Origin: Tamaricihabitans halophyticus
GTDB lineage: Bacteria; Actinomycetota; Actinomycetes; Mycobacteriales; Pseudonocardiaceae
Assembly: GCF_004340875.1 (NCBI RefSeq)
Contig: NZ_SLXQ01000001.1
Coordinates: 930,001-994,000 of the forward strand
Reading direction: 5' to 3'
Length of the DNA: 64,000 nucleotides
A program made the position numbers and the translations under genes. This document shows positions 18,601 through 26,864 of the stretch, piece by piece (position 1 is the first letter of the stretch; every line of letters starts with the position of its first letter). The notes under the pieces are model-generated. The model saw nothing but the letters and a program-made list of their open reading frames with translations. It ran no database searches and was not told the origin of the DNA.

Positions 18601-18894
18601 TCAAGCTGCGTTCTGCTGGGAAATTACGCGAGCTGCGTACTCGTCAACCGCGTTTCTGGACACTCTGCGCAGCGTATTAATCTGGACGCTGGCTATCTGT
18701 CCATTTCTAATTAAGTCGTACATGAGCGTTCGACCTACGCCCAGGTATTGGGCTGCTTCTTCGACGGTGAGCAAGAGCCGTTCGGGCATCGCTCGTTCGG
18801 GCTCGCGCGGCTGCTCGCGCTCGCGTTCCGCGATCTTGTCGGCAAGGTTGGCGAGCGTTGCTGCTAGCTGGCGAATCTCGTCTGCGGTTGCCAT
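18601..18894 (-). CDS. xis: Excisionase-like helix-turn-helix protein
   Basis: 97 residues from ATG 18894, with GGAGGG six bases upstream; the longer frame to 18936 is not needed. The C-terminal half has the MerR/Xis-type winged helix seen in element excisionases: LLTVEEAAQYLGVGRTLMYD, then RRVSRNAVDEYAARV. The N-terminal half is a charged helix (AEREREQPREPE). It lies immediately upstream of int and is nearly overlapping, the standard xis-int arrangement. It should direct excision and may bind near the paired TGGTCTCATT repeats. Confidence 0.85.
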   Translation of the reverse strand: MATADEIRQLAATLANLADKIAEREREQPREPERAMPERLLLTVEEAAQYLGVGRTLMYDLIRNGQIASVQINTLRRVSRNAVDEYAARVISQQNAA

Positions 18895-19045
18895 CCGGAG
18901 CCCTCCTGGGGTGATGCGTGCGGGTACGGGGGGCAACGGGCATGGCTCTGTCCTCCTGGCAGTGACGGACTGTGATGGGTTGCGCGGGTTGTGCGTGGTG
19001 CGGCTGCGCGCGGGGTGCTTGGTGGGGCCGGCGGGTACGTAGGAA

Positions 19046-19187
19046 ACGAACTAACGAACTAATGCGTTGACCTGGGGTTTTCCCGTGGGGTGTGGGTTCA
19101 TTAGTTCGTTCGTTACGAACTAATGCCGCCGCCGTGTGGGGTGTTTGTGCTGGTCAGTGAGTTAGTTCGTTAGTTCGTTTAGTTCGT
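19046..19187. repeat. Iteron-like array of ACGAACTAA repeats (candidate origin)
   Basis: Seven exact copies of the 9-mer occur: direct at 19046, 19054 and 19115, and inverted (TTAGTTCGT) at 19101, 19162, 19170 and 19179. CATTAGTTCGT (19099-19109) and ACGAACTAATG (19115-19125) form a perfect 11-bp inverted repeat with a 5-base spacer. The rightmost three overlap the last codons and stop of the replication ATPase gene. Iterons beside rep genes are typical replication origins or autoregulation sites. The rest of 18937-19161 holds no recognisable gene. Confidence 0.75.
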
Positions 19188-20490
19188 GGGGTGGCGTAGC
19201 AGCGGTGTAGATCTCGATGCTTCGGCCCTTGCCGCCTTCAGGCCTGCGGTTACTGCGGGTGATTTTGTCGGCGTGGGTGAGCTGGTCGAGGATTCCGCCT
19301 ATGTCGGTGCGGTCGGTGTTGCCGCCGAAGAAGTCGCGGGTGATCTCCTTGCGGCTGCGTCCTTGTTCGCCGGCTTGGGCGATCCAGGCGACGAGTTTGC
19401 TGGGGGTCGAGGTGTCGACGAACAGCGCGCGGGCCGAGTCGATGGAGTAGCGGACCAGGCCGGCGGCTGCCTGTAGGTGTGTCGTATGGATGGCTGCGGC
19501 GCCGTCGAGGGCGGCGTGGATGCCGGCGATGCGTTTGCAGTAGGGCAGGGCTCGGGACACGAACTGTGCGACTTTTGGGTGGTAGGCGTCGGTGTTGAAC
19601 TCGAGGTATAGCTGTCGCCACAGTGGGGTGGCGTCTTCGGCGAAGCCGAGCCTGTCGAGCCGCCCGCCCTGGTCGAGTCGTTCGGCAAGGCGGGCCGCCA
19701 GCGAACACACCAGTCCGGGGTCGGCGCCGGCGCTATCGGGTAGGGCCTTGGACCAGCCGACCGCGAGCGGCAGGAACCGGTTGTAGGTGCCGCCGGCCAT
19801 GTCGGCATCGGATAGCTTCGCCCGGAACTCATCCGGGGTGATGTGCGCGACGATTCCCACGTGTGACTCGGGTGCCATGCGTGCCTTGACTGTGAGGGTG
19901 GATAGGTCACCGCCTTCCCAGGCTGCGCGCAGGATCTGGGACAGGCTGTTGCCCTCGCGGCGCATTTTGGCCATGACTCCACCCCATTCGTTTTCGTAGG
20001 CGACGAGTCGCAGGTCACGCGGTGGTTCGTCGGGGTCGGGTTCGTCTTCGACGGCGAACTGCTCGGCGAGACCTTCGCCGGAACTCAGCCCGGATTTGAT
20101 GTTGGCTGCGGCGAAGCCGCTATCGGTGCTGGAAATGATCCGTTTGGACGCTGACCAGCTCGCGCCTTTCTTGCCGGTGTTGGTGTGGCCGATGATCAGC
20201 GGCCACACCAACAGGGGGTGCCGGTCATCGCCTGCTGTGACGTGGGGAGCCTTGCCCAGGTGCACCCCGGTGATGGAGGTGAGGGTCGCGAGGATGGCGA
20301 CCGGGTCGGCCTCGCTGGTCGGCTCGATCTCCCGCGTGATCTCCCCTAGGTAGCAGTCGAATACGGCGGGATCCAGGCTCGGCAGCCACGCGCGGGCACG
20401 GGCCACGGCAGCGGCGGCTTTGGCCTCGAATTCATCGGCGTCATGCGGGATCGGCGCGGGGTGCACCAGCCGCACGGAGCGGGCGGTCAT
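19162..20490 (-). CDS. DUF3987-like replication ATPase/helicase
   Basis: 442 residues. A Walker A-like GHTNTGKKGASW is at 101-112; a downstream block with VAYENEWGGVMAKM (Walker B-like acidic pair) and NRFLPLAVGW (arginine-finger-like) fits DUF3987/SF3-type ATPases encoded next to primases on phages and elements. A C-terminal winged-helix segment (EQGRSRKEITRDFFGG) may bind DNA. It ends inside an iteron array, supporting an initiator or helicase role. The start ATG 20490 lies 15 bases downstream of the kinase-like gene stop. The exact enzymatic activity is inferred. Confidence 0.75.
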   Translation of the reverse strand: MTARSVRLVHPAPIPHDADEFEAKAAAAVARARAWLPSLDPAVFDCYLGEITREIEPTSEADPVAILATLTSITGVHLGKAPHVTAGDDRHPLLVWPLIIGHTNTGKKGASWSASKRIISSTDSGFAAANIKSGLSSGEGLAEQFAVEDEPDPDEPPRDLRLVAYENEWGGVMAKMRREGNSLSQILRAAWEGGDLSTLTVKARMAPESHVGIVAHITPDEFRAKLSDADMAGGTYNRFLPLAVGWSKALPDSAGADPGLVCSLAARLAERLDQGGRLDRLGFAEDATPLWRQLYLEFNTDAYHPKVAQFVSRALPYCKRIAGIHAALDGAAAIHTTHLQAAAGLVRYSIDSARALFVDTSTPSKLVAWIAQAGEQGRSRKEITRDFFGGNTDRTDIGGILDQLTHADKITRSNRRPEGGKGRSIEIYTAATPPHELNELTN

Positions 20491-20505
20491 GGCGTCCTCC
20501 GGTGG

Positions 20506-21075
20506 TTAGGCGGCGTGCTGGTTGGGCTGGCGAATATAGGGCGGTAGGTCGTGGAGGTGGATTTCGTGCCAGCCTTCGCGGTGCAGCGCAGGTAGCGCCG
20601 CGGTGATGTGGGTGTGCATGGCCCAGATGCGGTGATCGGGCACGCGGCGCGCGCGTGCGCAGGTGCGGCAGGTGCGGTTGTCGCGGCGCGCGTTGCGCCG
20701 CAAGGCGTGGATGAGCGGCGGCAGGATCACCACGGCGATGGTGCGGGCGTGGTGGGCGGCGGCACAGGCCAGCATGCTGGCGCGGGCGGGGTAGCTGGCG
20801 GCGGTGGTGTCCCACACGACCGTGCCGCCGGTTTGGAGGGCCTGGTGGGTGATGCGCAGGCCGTGCGCGGTGGCTACCTGGTTAACGCTGTGATCTGCCG
20901 AGCATCCGCACGGCGAGAACCGCGCCCGGAGTTCGTCGAGCGAGACCACCGTGGCCGGTGTGGTGGCGAGGAACTGGCGGCGCCAGGTGGTTTTCCCCGC
21001 TCCGGGCGGGCCGATGGTGGCAATCAGCGTGCCGGCCGGTGCGCTGCCGGGTGGTGTCGCAGGGGTGAGGGTCAC
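20506..21075 (-). CDS. P-loop polynucleotide-kinase-like protein
   Basis: 189 residues from GTG 21075, which overlaps the Prim-Pol stop (GTGA). The much longer frame to 21963 is antisense/other-frame to the Prim-Pol gene. Walker A GPPGAGKT is at 22-29, SLDELR follows, WDTT is the second Asp motif, and the lid NARRDNRTC...RRVPDHRI resembles that of 5'-OH polynucleotide kinases. A pair of Cys (CRTC) sits in the lid. A 5'-end kinase in a replication operon could process DNA or RNA ends; this is inference. Alternative: a generic AAA/zeta-type kinase. Confidence 0.65.
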   Translation of the reverse strand: MTLTPATPPGSAPAGTLIATIGPPGAGKTTWRRQFLATTPATVVSLDELRARFSPCGCSADHSVNQVATAHGLRITHQALQTGGTVVWDTTAASYPARASMLACAAAHHARTIAVVILPPLIHALRRNARRDNRTCRTCARARRVPDHRIWAMHTHITAALPALHREGWHEIHLHDLPPYIRQPNQHAA

Positions 21076-21989
21076 GCGGCCTCCGTGGTCAGGTTGGCGG
21101 GCTTGGTGCTGCCGGCGGTGAGGCCGGCGTCGACGACGCGGGTGATTTCGTGGGTGGTGCAGCGGCAGTCGGCGGTGGTCATGTGGTGGGCGGCGTCGAT
21201 GAGGGCGGCGCGGGCGGTGGTGTGGTCGAGCAGGCCAGCGCCGACTTTGCGGCCGATGGCATACGCGGCGGTGGAAAGCACGTTGTTGTGGTGTTCGCGG
21301 GGTGCTTGGCGCACGCGGTCGGATTCGTTGCGCAGCGCGGCGTGTGCCCATCGGCTGGGTTCGGTGCGGATCGTGGTGGGTGCTGCGCTGGTTGCGGGTG
21401 GGCGGTGTTCGTTGGCTTGGATGAGCCAGCCGGGTAGTTCGGCAGGCTTGTGGTCGTGGTCGTCGTAGAGTTCGTATCCGCCTTCGGGCAGGATCGAGCC
21501 GGGCGCCACGACGTAGCCGCCCCATCCCCGGGTGTCCACCCGGTCGGCGATGTGGCCGCTGGTGCTGCGCAGGTGGGTGCCGGCGGGGGCGCGGTAGTAG
21601 AGGTGTTGTCCGCCGGATGGGGTGCTCACGGTGTAGGTGGCGGGTACGGGGGCGCCGCGTTCGGTGGCGAGCGTGTGTAGCGCGGTGTGCCCGTCCGGGC
21701 CGGTCTCGGTGTCTTTGGGCAGGTCGAGGTCGACCACCAGGAGCCCGGCGGGGCCGGTCGCTATGGCAATGTTCCAGGGTGTCTGGGACCAGGCTTCGGT
21801 GATCAGCTCGGGGTTGGTGGTGGCGCGTTGTTCCGGGGTGACGTGCCCGCGAGCGCAGCGCCCAGTTCCGGGACAGCGCGCGTGGGCGTGTCCGGTGGGG
21901 ATCTTCGTTCCCGGGCGCAGCGGGAACACGGGCCAGCCGAGCGCGGCGAAGTACAGCGCCCACTCAGCGAGCGTGTCGGCGGCACTCAT
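21072..21989 (-). CDS. Bifunctional DNA primase/polymerase (Prim-Pol)
   Basis: 305 residues. The catalytic motifs of archaeo-eukaryotic Prim-Pol proteins are seen: DLD at 87-89, SGGQH at 125-129 and DTRGWGGYVVAPGS at 152-165. The N-terminal GWPVFPLRPGTK and a Cys/His set (about 34-49, HARCPGTGRCARGH) give the zinc-stem region. It would prime and copy element DNA. In AICE nomenclature this is the RepPP type. It overlaps both neighbours by 4 bp, so the replication genes form one translation-coupled set. The C-terminal third is helical with no recognised domain. Confidence 0.9.
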   Translation of the reverse strand: MSAADTLAEWALYFAALGWPVFPLRPGTKIPTGHAHARCPGTGRCARGHVTPEQRATTNPELITEAWSQTPWNIAIATGPAGLLVVDLDLPKDTETGPDGHTALHTLATERGAPVPATYTVSTPSGGQHLYYRAPAGTHLRSTSGHIADRVDTRGWGGYVVAPGSILPEGGYELYDDHDHKPAELPGWLIQANEHRPPATSAAPTTIRTEPSRWAHAALRNESDRVRQAPREHHNNVLSTAAYAIGRKVGAGLLDHTTARAALIDAAHHMTTADCRCTTHEITRVVDAGLTAGSTKPANLTTEAA

Positions 21990-22336
21990 CCGGACTCCGT
22001 TCGCTGCGGGGCGGTGGCGATGTGGCGCAGTAACGCTGCGGTGGGCTGGTTAAGCGCGGGTTGGATCAGGGCTTTGTGGTGTGGGTAGCGGGTGTGCACG
22101 ACCACGGGCAGCCAGTCGAGCCAGCCGCGCACGTTCAGGCGCATCGACGGGGTGTGCAGGGTGTGGTCGATGCGGTCGAGAACATCAACCCACCGCGCTA
22201 ACACCGTGGTTTTGTCGGGCAGGTTTTCGTCGATGCCGAGTTCGGCCAGGTCACCAATGTGGACGGTGGCGATCGGTCCGAGGTCGTGCGCGTCGGCGAA
22301 CTCGGCCAGTTCACGGGTCAGAGCGAGGACACACAT
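21986..22336 (-). CDS. Hypothetical protein before Prim-Pol
   Basis: 116 residues from ATG 22336 (AAAGGACTG upstream); the longer frame adds Pro-rich residues without support. No domain is recognised. The sequence is helical, with RELAEFADAHDLGPIATVH and a Trp-rich middle (VRGWLDWLPVVV). It overlaps the Prim-Pol start by ATGA, so it belongs to the replication operon. A hairpin CGGTG/CACCG lies in its leader. Confidence 0.6.
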   Translation of the reverse strand: MCVLALTRELAEFADAHDLGPIATVHIGDLAELGIDENLPDKTTVLARWVDVLDRIDHTLHTPSMRLNVRGWLDWLPVVVHTRYPHHKALIQPALNQPTAALLRHIATAPQRTESG

Positions 22337-22431
22337 ACGGGACAGTCCTTTCGGTGAAACACCGGTAGAAGGGGCGTGTGGGGCCGGCCGCGTGTGACGG
22401 CCGCCGGCCCCACACGCCGGCAGTGAAGGGG

Positions 22432-22743
22432 TCAGGTCAGGCGGCAGGTGCAGCGGTGGAGTTCGGCGCGGGCGGCCCGGTGCCGGCGTGTTTGGGTGCG
22501 CAGGAGGTCCCACAGGTGGGCGGCCCGGGCGCGGGCCTCGGCGTGTCTGGCGGCGAACTCGTTCAGAGCCATGTTGGCCTCTTCGAGCCCTGAGTCGGTG
22601 CGGTCGAGGTCAGCGTGGGCGGCGTCGAGGTCATCGTGGGCGTCGGCGAGGTCAGCTAGGGCGGCGTCGAGGTCGGCGCGTAGTGACCGGTTCTCTGCGA
22701 TGAGCGCGGCGTCGACGGGCTCGGCGTGGCGGCTGGGGTTCAT
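22432..22743 (-). CDS. Coiled-coil hypothetical protein
   Basis: 103 residues, nearly all predicted helix with heptad-like repeats of Leu, Ala and Asp (LADLADAHDDLDAAHADLD). It looks like a single long coiled coil followed by a basic C-terminus (RTQTRRHRAARAELHRC). The ATG overlaps the stop of the small zinc-ribbon gene upstream (ATGA). Function unknown; similar short coiled coils are common in AICE operons. Confidence 0.6.
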   Translation of the reverse strand: MNPSRHAEPVDAALIAENRSLRADLDAALADLADAHDDLDAAHADLDRTDSGLEEANMALNEFAARHAEARARAAHLWDLLRTQTRRHRAARAELHRCTCRLT

Positions 22744-22907
22744 CGGTTCTCCTTCTTGATGCGGCGGCAGCGTGGGCAGGTCGGCCCGTTCCAGGTGATC
22801 CAGACGCGCTCGGTCCGGCTGGCGGGGTATTTCACGCCGCAGAGCGCGGTCACGGTGTCGGATAGCCAGCTACGGCGGGCTTCGGTGTGGATGTAGTCAT
22901 CGGCCAT
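22740..22907 (-). CDS. Small Cys-rich protein
   Basis: 55 residues from ATG 22907 (AGGAGGCACCG upstream). The C-terminal CPRCRR and an earlier single Cys in ALCGVKYP could form a small metal site. Its stop overlaps the start of the coiled-coil gene by ATGA, strongly supporting that it is translated. Function unknown. Confidence 0.6.
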   Translation of the reverse strand: MADDYIHTEARRSWLSDTVTALCGVKYPASRTERVWITWNGPTCPRCRRIKKENR

Positions 22908-22956
22908 CGGTGCCTCCTGGGCTTGGTCGTGGGAAAGGTGCGCGTGGCGGCGGGTA

Positions 22957-23049
22957 CTACTTGCGGGCGCAGTTGCCGCACATGAGTTGTCCGGCGGGTA
23001 CGGGGGTGCCGCATCCGGCGGCGCAGGTGGCGGTGAGGTGTGGGCGCAT
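22957..23049 (-). CDS. 30-residue zinc-ribbon peptide
   Basis: The ATG at 23049 is preceded by AGGAG with 5-base spacing. The product has two Cys pairs (CAAGC and CGNC), the spacing of a miniature zinc ribbon. It starts 236 bases beyond the TraB stop on the same strand. Very short, so confidence rests on the ribosome site and Cys pattern. Confidence 0.5.
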   Translation of the reverse strand: MRPHLTATCAAGCGTPVPAGQLMCGNCARK

Positions 23050-23176
23050 GAGCACTCCTAAGTGTTGGTTACTTTCTGTGTCTGGCTTTGGGTGTGTTGG
23101 GGTACCGCGAGACCTGGTGAGGGGTGTCGCGTGAGGCGGGTGGCTGGATGCGCGGCCGGTGTGCGAGCCGGAAGGT

Positions 23177-23240
23177 CTAGGTGCTAGAGCCCTGGCCAGG
23201 GGATGTGTGGTTGTCTAGAGGGAGGCTCTAGACCTAGAGG
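23177..23240. other. CTAG-rich non-coding region, candidate clt
   Basis: CTAG occurs at 23177, 23184, 23215, 23228 and 23234, plus two more in the adjacent hairpin (23250, 23269). CTAG is normally rare in such DNA. The cluster lies just past the end of the TraB gene, where clt transfer loci with short TraB-binding repeats are found in Streptomyces plasmids. No gene fits 23050-23285. Confidence 0.45.
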
Positions 23241-23242
23241 GT

Positions 23243-23279
23243 GTGGGTGCTAGGGCGCGGGGTCGGCCCTAGCACCCAC
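23243..23279. terminator. Strong hairpin after TraB gene
   Basis: The 14-bp arms 23243-23256 and 23266-23279 are perfectly complementary (GTGGGTGCTAGGGC and its complement) with a 9-base loop, 6 bases past the TraB stop. There is no T-run. It is either the terminator of the transfer operon or part of the clt locus. Confidence 0.65.
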
Positions 23280-23285
23280 CGATGG

Positions 23286-25598
23286 TTACTTTCTGTTGTT
23301 TATTGCGGTGGTGATGGCGTCGCGGGTGTAGCCGTTGCGGTTGCGTGCCTTGCCGGTGTTGTCGTCCATCCAGACCTGGCCGGGGGCTAGGTCGAAGGGT
23401 TTCAACGCGGTAGCGAGTTGGGCGGGTTTCCACCCCTGGTAGACCTGCGGGCGTAGCTCGGCGAGCCGTTGCACGATGACTTCGGACCACAGTTTGTCGT
23501 CGCCGTGGTCGAAGACACTGGCCACGTCTTCGAGGGTGTTGATACGTGCGGTTTCGGTGTCGGGGGCCTCGCCGGCCGCGTGTCCGGTGATGGTTCCGGC
23601 TTTTTCGCGGAGTGCTCGCGCGGTGGCCACGATCTTTTCGGCGGCGGGACCGTCGATATAGTAGGAGCGGGCGATGATGGGGTCGTCCGTGGCGCCGACC
23701 AGGTAGCCGATGCCTTTGTCTTTGGCGGTGAACGTGGTTGCGCGGGTGCCGTTTTTGTAGGCGCTGGTGCCGAGCACCATGTCGTTTTCGGTTTGTCCCA
23801 TGACGCGTAGGCAGTAGCGCAGTCCCGCGTTGGCCGACACCCCGGGCGGTAGGGACTGGGCATCGGGTCGTTGCGTGGCCAGCACGAGGATGATGCCCAT
23901 GGCAGGGCCTCGTTTGATCAGCCCTTCGGCGAGTTTTTTGGCTTCGTCCTTGTAGTCGTCGTGGCTGAACAGCTCTTGGCATTCGTCGATGGCGGCGAAC
24001 ACGAGATGCAGCCCCAACTTGGGGTTACGGGATAGGTCGGGGGTGACCTTGTTCTCGGGGCAGGCGGCCCGGTCGGTTTTCGCGATGTGGGTGATGACTT
24101 TCGAGCGGCGTTCGAGGTCCTTGTACAGCTCCCGCAGGCTGTTCATCGCCCGTTCCAGGGTTTCGTCGTCCGGGCCAGACGCGTAGTCGTGCGCGACCGG
24201 CTCGAACATGCCCAGGTCCCCGGTGCCTTTGAGCTCGAACAAGCGCAGTTCGACGGTCGGATCCAGGGCGGCGGCCAGCACCAGCACACGCAGCGAGAAC
24301 GTTTTGCCCATGCGCGGCATAGCACCGATGACCATGTTGTTGAACACCAGGTCAACGCCGACCGGTCGGCCCCGCTGGTCCGTGCCGAACGGCACCGGGC
24401 TGAACAGGTCGACCCGCTGACCACCGTTTTTCGCCAATGGCCAGCTCGGCGATTTCGCCTTGGACATTTCCTGGTCGCCAACCCAGATGACCAGCCGTCC
24501 CGCGTGCTCATCACTGACCGCTTCGGGCCACACGCACCCGAGTGGTCGGCGAAGCCCCGAGGCGAGCTTGTCGCGACGTTCCAGTATGTCGGTGACCACG
24601 ACCCCGTGCGGCAAGTCGACCTCGGCACGCCAGCCCGGCCCGTCCCTGGTGATCGGTGATGGGAACGTGATTCCCGGGCCTTTCGTGACTGCCTGGTTGA
24701 CCTGCGAGATACCCAGCGCGCTCAAGGCGCGCACCACCATGTCGCTGGTGAGCTTCTGGGCTTTCTGGGTGACCACTGCACGTCCGATGACCGGCTTGTC
24801 GGGGCGGCGTCCGAGGAGCCCGAACACCACGGTCACCACAAGTGCTGTGGCCAGCCACAATGCGGGTGTCCCGTAGGCCAGCAGCGCGGCCAACCCACCA
24901 AGTCCTCCCAGCGCGACCGGCACGGCGAGCAAGAGCCGGTGCCGCACGTGGTTGTCGTGCTCACGCAGCAACCGCAGGTATTCGTCGGTGTTCGACCGGT
25001 CCCGCGCGGCGTCTCGCAGCGGTTTCTGCTCGGTGTCATACACCCACCGGCAGGCTGTGGTGGTCACCCGCCAGACTCCTCGCGGGGAATGCGCGAGCAA
25101 AGTCATCGCGTACTTCGGTGTGCGCAACGCGTGGTAGGCGCTGGCGTGACCGCAGTAGCGAGTGACCCAGCGCGCCCGCTCGGCCAGTTCCTGGCGGTTA
25201 CGCACCCACTGCGGAACAACGGGCTGCCACGAGCCGGACGTAGCCACACGCCGCATAAACGAGGAGCCGTCCCGCTCGGCGGGTGAGTCGACCGCGACCG
25301 GCTGCCGTGGCTGCCCGTCTTCGTCCTCGTCTTCCTCGACGATCTCGCCTTCCAAGGCGTCATCGGGAACCAGTTCCTTACCCGTCGCCCCCGGCCCCGC
25401 TGTCGTCGCCGCGTCGCCCTGCTGGGTGGTCGGTGCGATCTCCGACCCCGGGTAGAGCGGGATCACCTGACCAGTCGCCGCCTGGTCGGCCTGCCCGGTC
25501 ACCGGCTGGTCGGTGTCGAGCTCGTTGGACTGGTCGGCTGGCTGGTCGGGTGTGTGGGTGGTGGGGTGGTCGGGTTGTGGTTCGTGGGCGCTGGTCAT
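23286..25598 (-). CDS. FtsK/SpoIIIE-type conjugal DNA translocase (TraB)
   Basis: 770 residues. The first 140 residues are Pro/Thr/Asp-rich and disordered. A membrane part follows with two or three TM helices (LAALLAYGTPALWLATALVV). The motor domain has Walker A GAMPRMGKTFS (about 425-435), Walker B-like HLVFAAIDECQELF (about 525-540) and ATQRPDAQSLPPGV. The C-terminal about 80 residues (GWKPAQLATALKPF, NGYTRDAITTAI) resemble the winged helix that binds clt repeats. It should pump double-stranded DNA, as TraSA/TraB do. It overlaps the upstream membrane gene by ATGA. Confidence 0.92.
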   Translation of the reverse strand: MTSAHEPQPDHPTTHTPDQPADQSNELDTDQPVTGQADQAATGQVIPLYPGSEIAPTTQQGDAATTAGPGATGKELVPDDALEGEIVEEDEDEDGQPRQPVAVDSPAERDGSSFMRRVATSGSWQPVVPQWVRNRQELAERARWVTRYCGHASAYHALRTPKYAMTLLAHSPRGVWRVTTTACRWVYDTEQKPLRDAARDRSNTDEYLRLLREHDNHVRHRLLLAVPVALGGLGGLAALLAYGTPALWLATALVVTVVFGLLGRRPDKPVIGRAVVTQKAQKLTSDMVVRALSALGISQVNQAVTKGPGITFPSPITRDGPGWRAEVDLPHGVVVTDILERRDKLASGLRRPLGCVWPEAVSDEHAGRLVIWVGDQEMSKAKSPSWPLAKNGGQRVDLFSPVPFGTDQRGRPVGVDLVFNNMVIGAMPRMGKTFSLRVLVLAAALDPTVELRLFELKGTGDLGMFEPVAHDYASGPDDETLERAMNSLRELYKDLERRSKVITHIAKTDRAACPENKVTPDLSRNPKLGLHLVFAAIDECQELFSHDDYKDEAKKLAEGLIKRGPAMGIILVLATQRPDAQSLPPGVSANAGLRYCLRVMGQTENDMVLGTSAYKNGTRATTFTAKDKGIGYLVGATDDPIIARSYYIDGPAAEKIVATARALREKAGTITGHAAGEAPDTETARINTLEDVASVFDHGDDKLWSEVIVQRLAELRPQVYQGWKPAQLATALKPFDLAPGQVWMDDNTGKARNRNGYTRDAITTAINNRK

Positions 25599-26563
25599 GC
25601 TGCGTGCCTCCCCTGGTCGGTGACCGGTGCGGGCCGGTCAATGTCGGTCGTGCCGGTGGTGGGTTCGAGTAGGTCGCGGAGTTCGGTGGCGCGGGTTTTG
25701 CTGGTGGTGCGGCCAATGTCGGGGAGCTGTTCACGCACCCACGCGGGCGTGATCTCGGTGCCCGGCTGCCATGCCTGCCGGAGGGTGTCGAGCTGCTGCT
25801 CGCGGCCACCGGCCGGCGCGCGCCGTGTTGCCGGTCGCCGCGTGGCGGTGCGTGGCTTGCTCGGCTTCGTGTTCGCCCGTAGGGGCGTGGTGTCCTCAGC
25901 CCGGTCGGGTTGGTGTGGCTCGTGGTCCGGCCGGGTGGTGTCGGCTTGGTCGGTGCCCGGTGTGCTCGGTGGGCTTGCGGGCGGCTGGGTGACTGGTGGG
26001 GCGGGTGTGCGCGGCTGGTCGGTGGCGTGGTGCCCGGCACGCCGCACGGCCTCGGTGAGTGCTTCGCGCAGGCGCGGTGCTGCCTCGGAGGCGCTGAGCA
26101 CGAGCAGGGGCGGCACGGAGTGCAGCACGATGCCGGCCGCGTCGCCGTGTTCCCACGAACGCCAGGTGTTCATCACGTAGGTCGCGACGAACGCGAACCA
26201 TTTGGTGAGCCGTACCCACCCTCCGGTGCGGACTTCCCACCGGCCGGTGACTTGTTCGGCGCGCAGGACTCCGATAAGGACAACGGAAACCATGGGGTCG
26301 AGTAGCCACGCGGCCAGCCATGCCAGCGACCAGGCGGGGGCGCCTTCGGCGGCGAAGGTTTGGACGTTGACCATCGTGAACCCCAGGCCCAACAGAATCC
26401 CGATCCACATCAGGCGATCGACGAACCGGCGTACCGCCTCAGTGCGCAACGCGATCACGTCGGGATGTTCGGCCGCGTGACGTAGGTGGGTGGCCTCGGC
26501 AGCTTCACGCCGCAACCGTTCCGCAGTGGACAGTTCTGCGGTCGCGGTGGGGTCGGGGTTCAT
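25595..26563 (-). CDS. Spd-like membrane protein with basic disordered tail
   Basis: 322 residues from ATG 26563 with an excellent AAGGAGG; the longer frame to 26959 is rejected. Residues 1-45 are charged helix; four hydrophobic segments lie between about 45 and 165 (LMWIGILLGLGFTMVNVQ, WLAAWLLDPMVSVVLIG and others). A Pro/Thr/Arg-rich linker and a C-terminal helical domain (AWVREQLPDIGRTTSKTRA) resembling a winged helix follow. Position directly before traB is typical of SpdB/DUF2637-like spread proteins that assist intramycelial transfer. Family assignment is from architecture. Confidence 0.6.
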   Translation of the reverse strand: MNPDPTATAELSTAERLRREAAEATHLRHAAEHPDVIALRTEAVRRFVDRLMWIGILLGLGFTMVNVQTFAAEGAPAWSLAWLAAWLLDPMVSVVLIGVLRAEQVTGRWEVRTGGWVRLTKWFAFVATYVMNTWRSWEHGDAAGIVLHSVPPLLVLSASEAAPRLREALTEAVRRAGHHATDQPRTPAPPVTQPPASPPSTPGTDQADTTRPDHEPHQPDRAEDTTPLRANTKPSKPRTATRRPATRRAPAGGREQQLDTLRQAWQPGTEITPAWVREQLPDIGRTTSKTRATELRDLLEPTTGTTDIDRPAPVTDQGRHAA

Positions 26564-26844
26564 CACTGGTCCTCCTTCCGGTGCGGTAGCGGTGTTTCCT
26601 GGTGGTGGGCGGTGCGGGTGTGTTGGGCGTGCGGGTTGGCGCGGCGAGCCAGGAACAGGCCGGCGAACACACTGGGCACGCCGAGCGTGACCAGCCACAT
26701 CACCGGTTGCGGCCAGGAAGCCAGCAAGACCCACTGCACGCCGGTGATGGCGGCGGCGGTGACCAACGCACGGGATGTGTGGCTGGCGTGGCGTGGCCCG
26801 CTGCGTTGGCAGGCGCGGGCACTGCGGATACGGCGGGGGCGCAT
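26563..26844 (-). CDS. Small two-TM spread-type protein
   Basis: 93 residues from ATG 26844 (AAGGAG upstream); a GTG one codon earlier is possible. A basic N-terminus is followed by two hydrophobic segments (ALVTAAAITGVQWVLLA and VMWLVTLGVPSVFAGLFLA) and a His/Pro-rich tail. It overlaps the next gene by one base. Small TM proteins in this position are usually counted as Spd proteins; no domain is recognised. Confidence 0.55.
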   Translation of the reverse strand: MRPRRIRSARACQRSGPRHASHTSRALVTAAAITGVQWVLLASWPQPVMWLVTLGVPSVFAGLFLARRANPHAQHTRTAHHQETPLPHRKEDQ

Positions 26845-26864
26845 CACAACTCCTTGTGCTGAGG

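Noticed and set aside
20608-21468. 286-residue plus-strand frame across the Prim-Pol and kinase genes
   Set aside because: Antisense artefact of high GC; the minus-strand genes have clear motifs and coupling.
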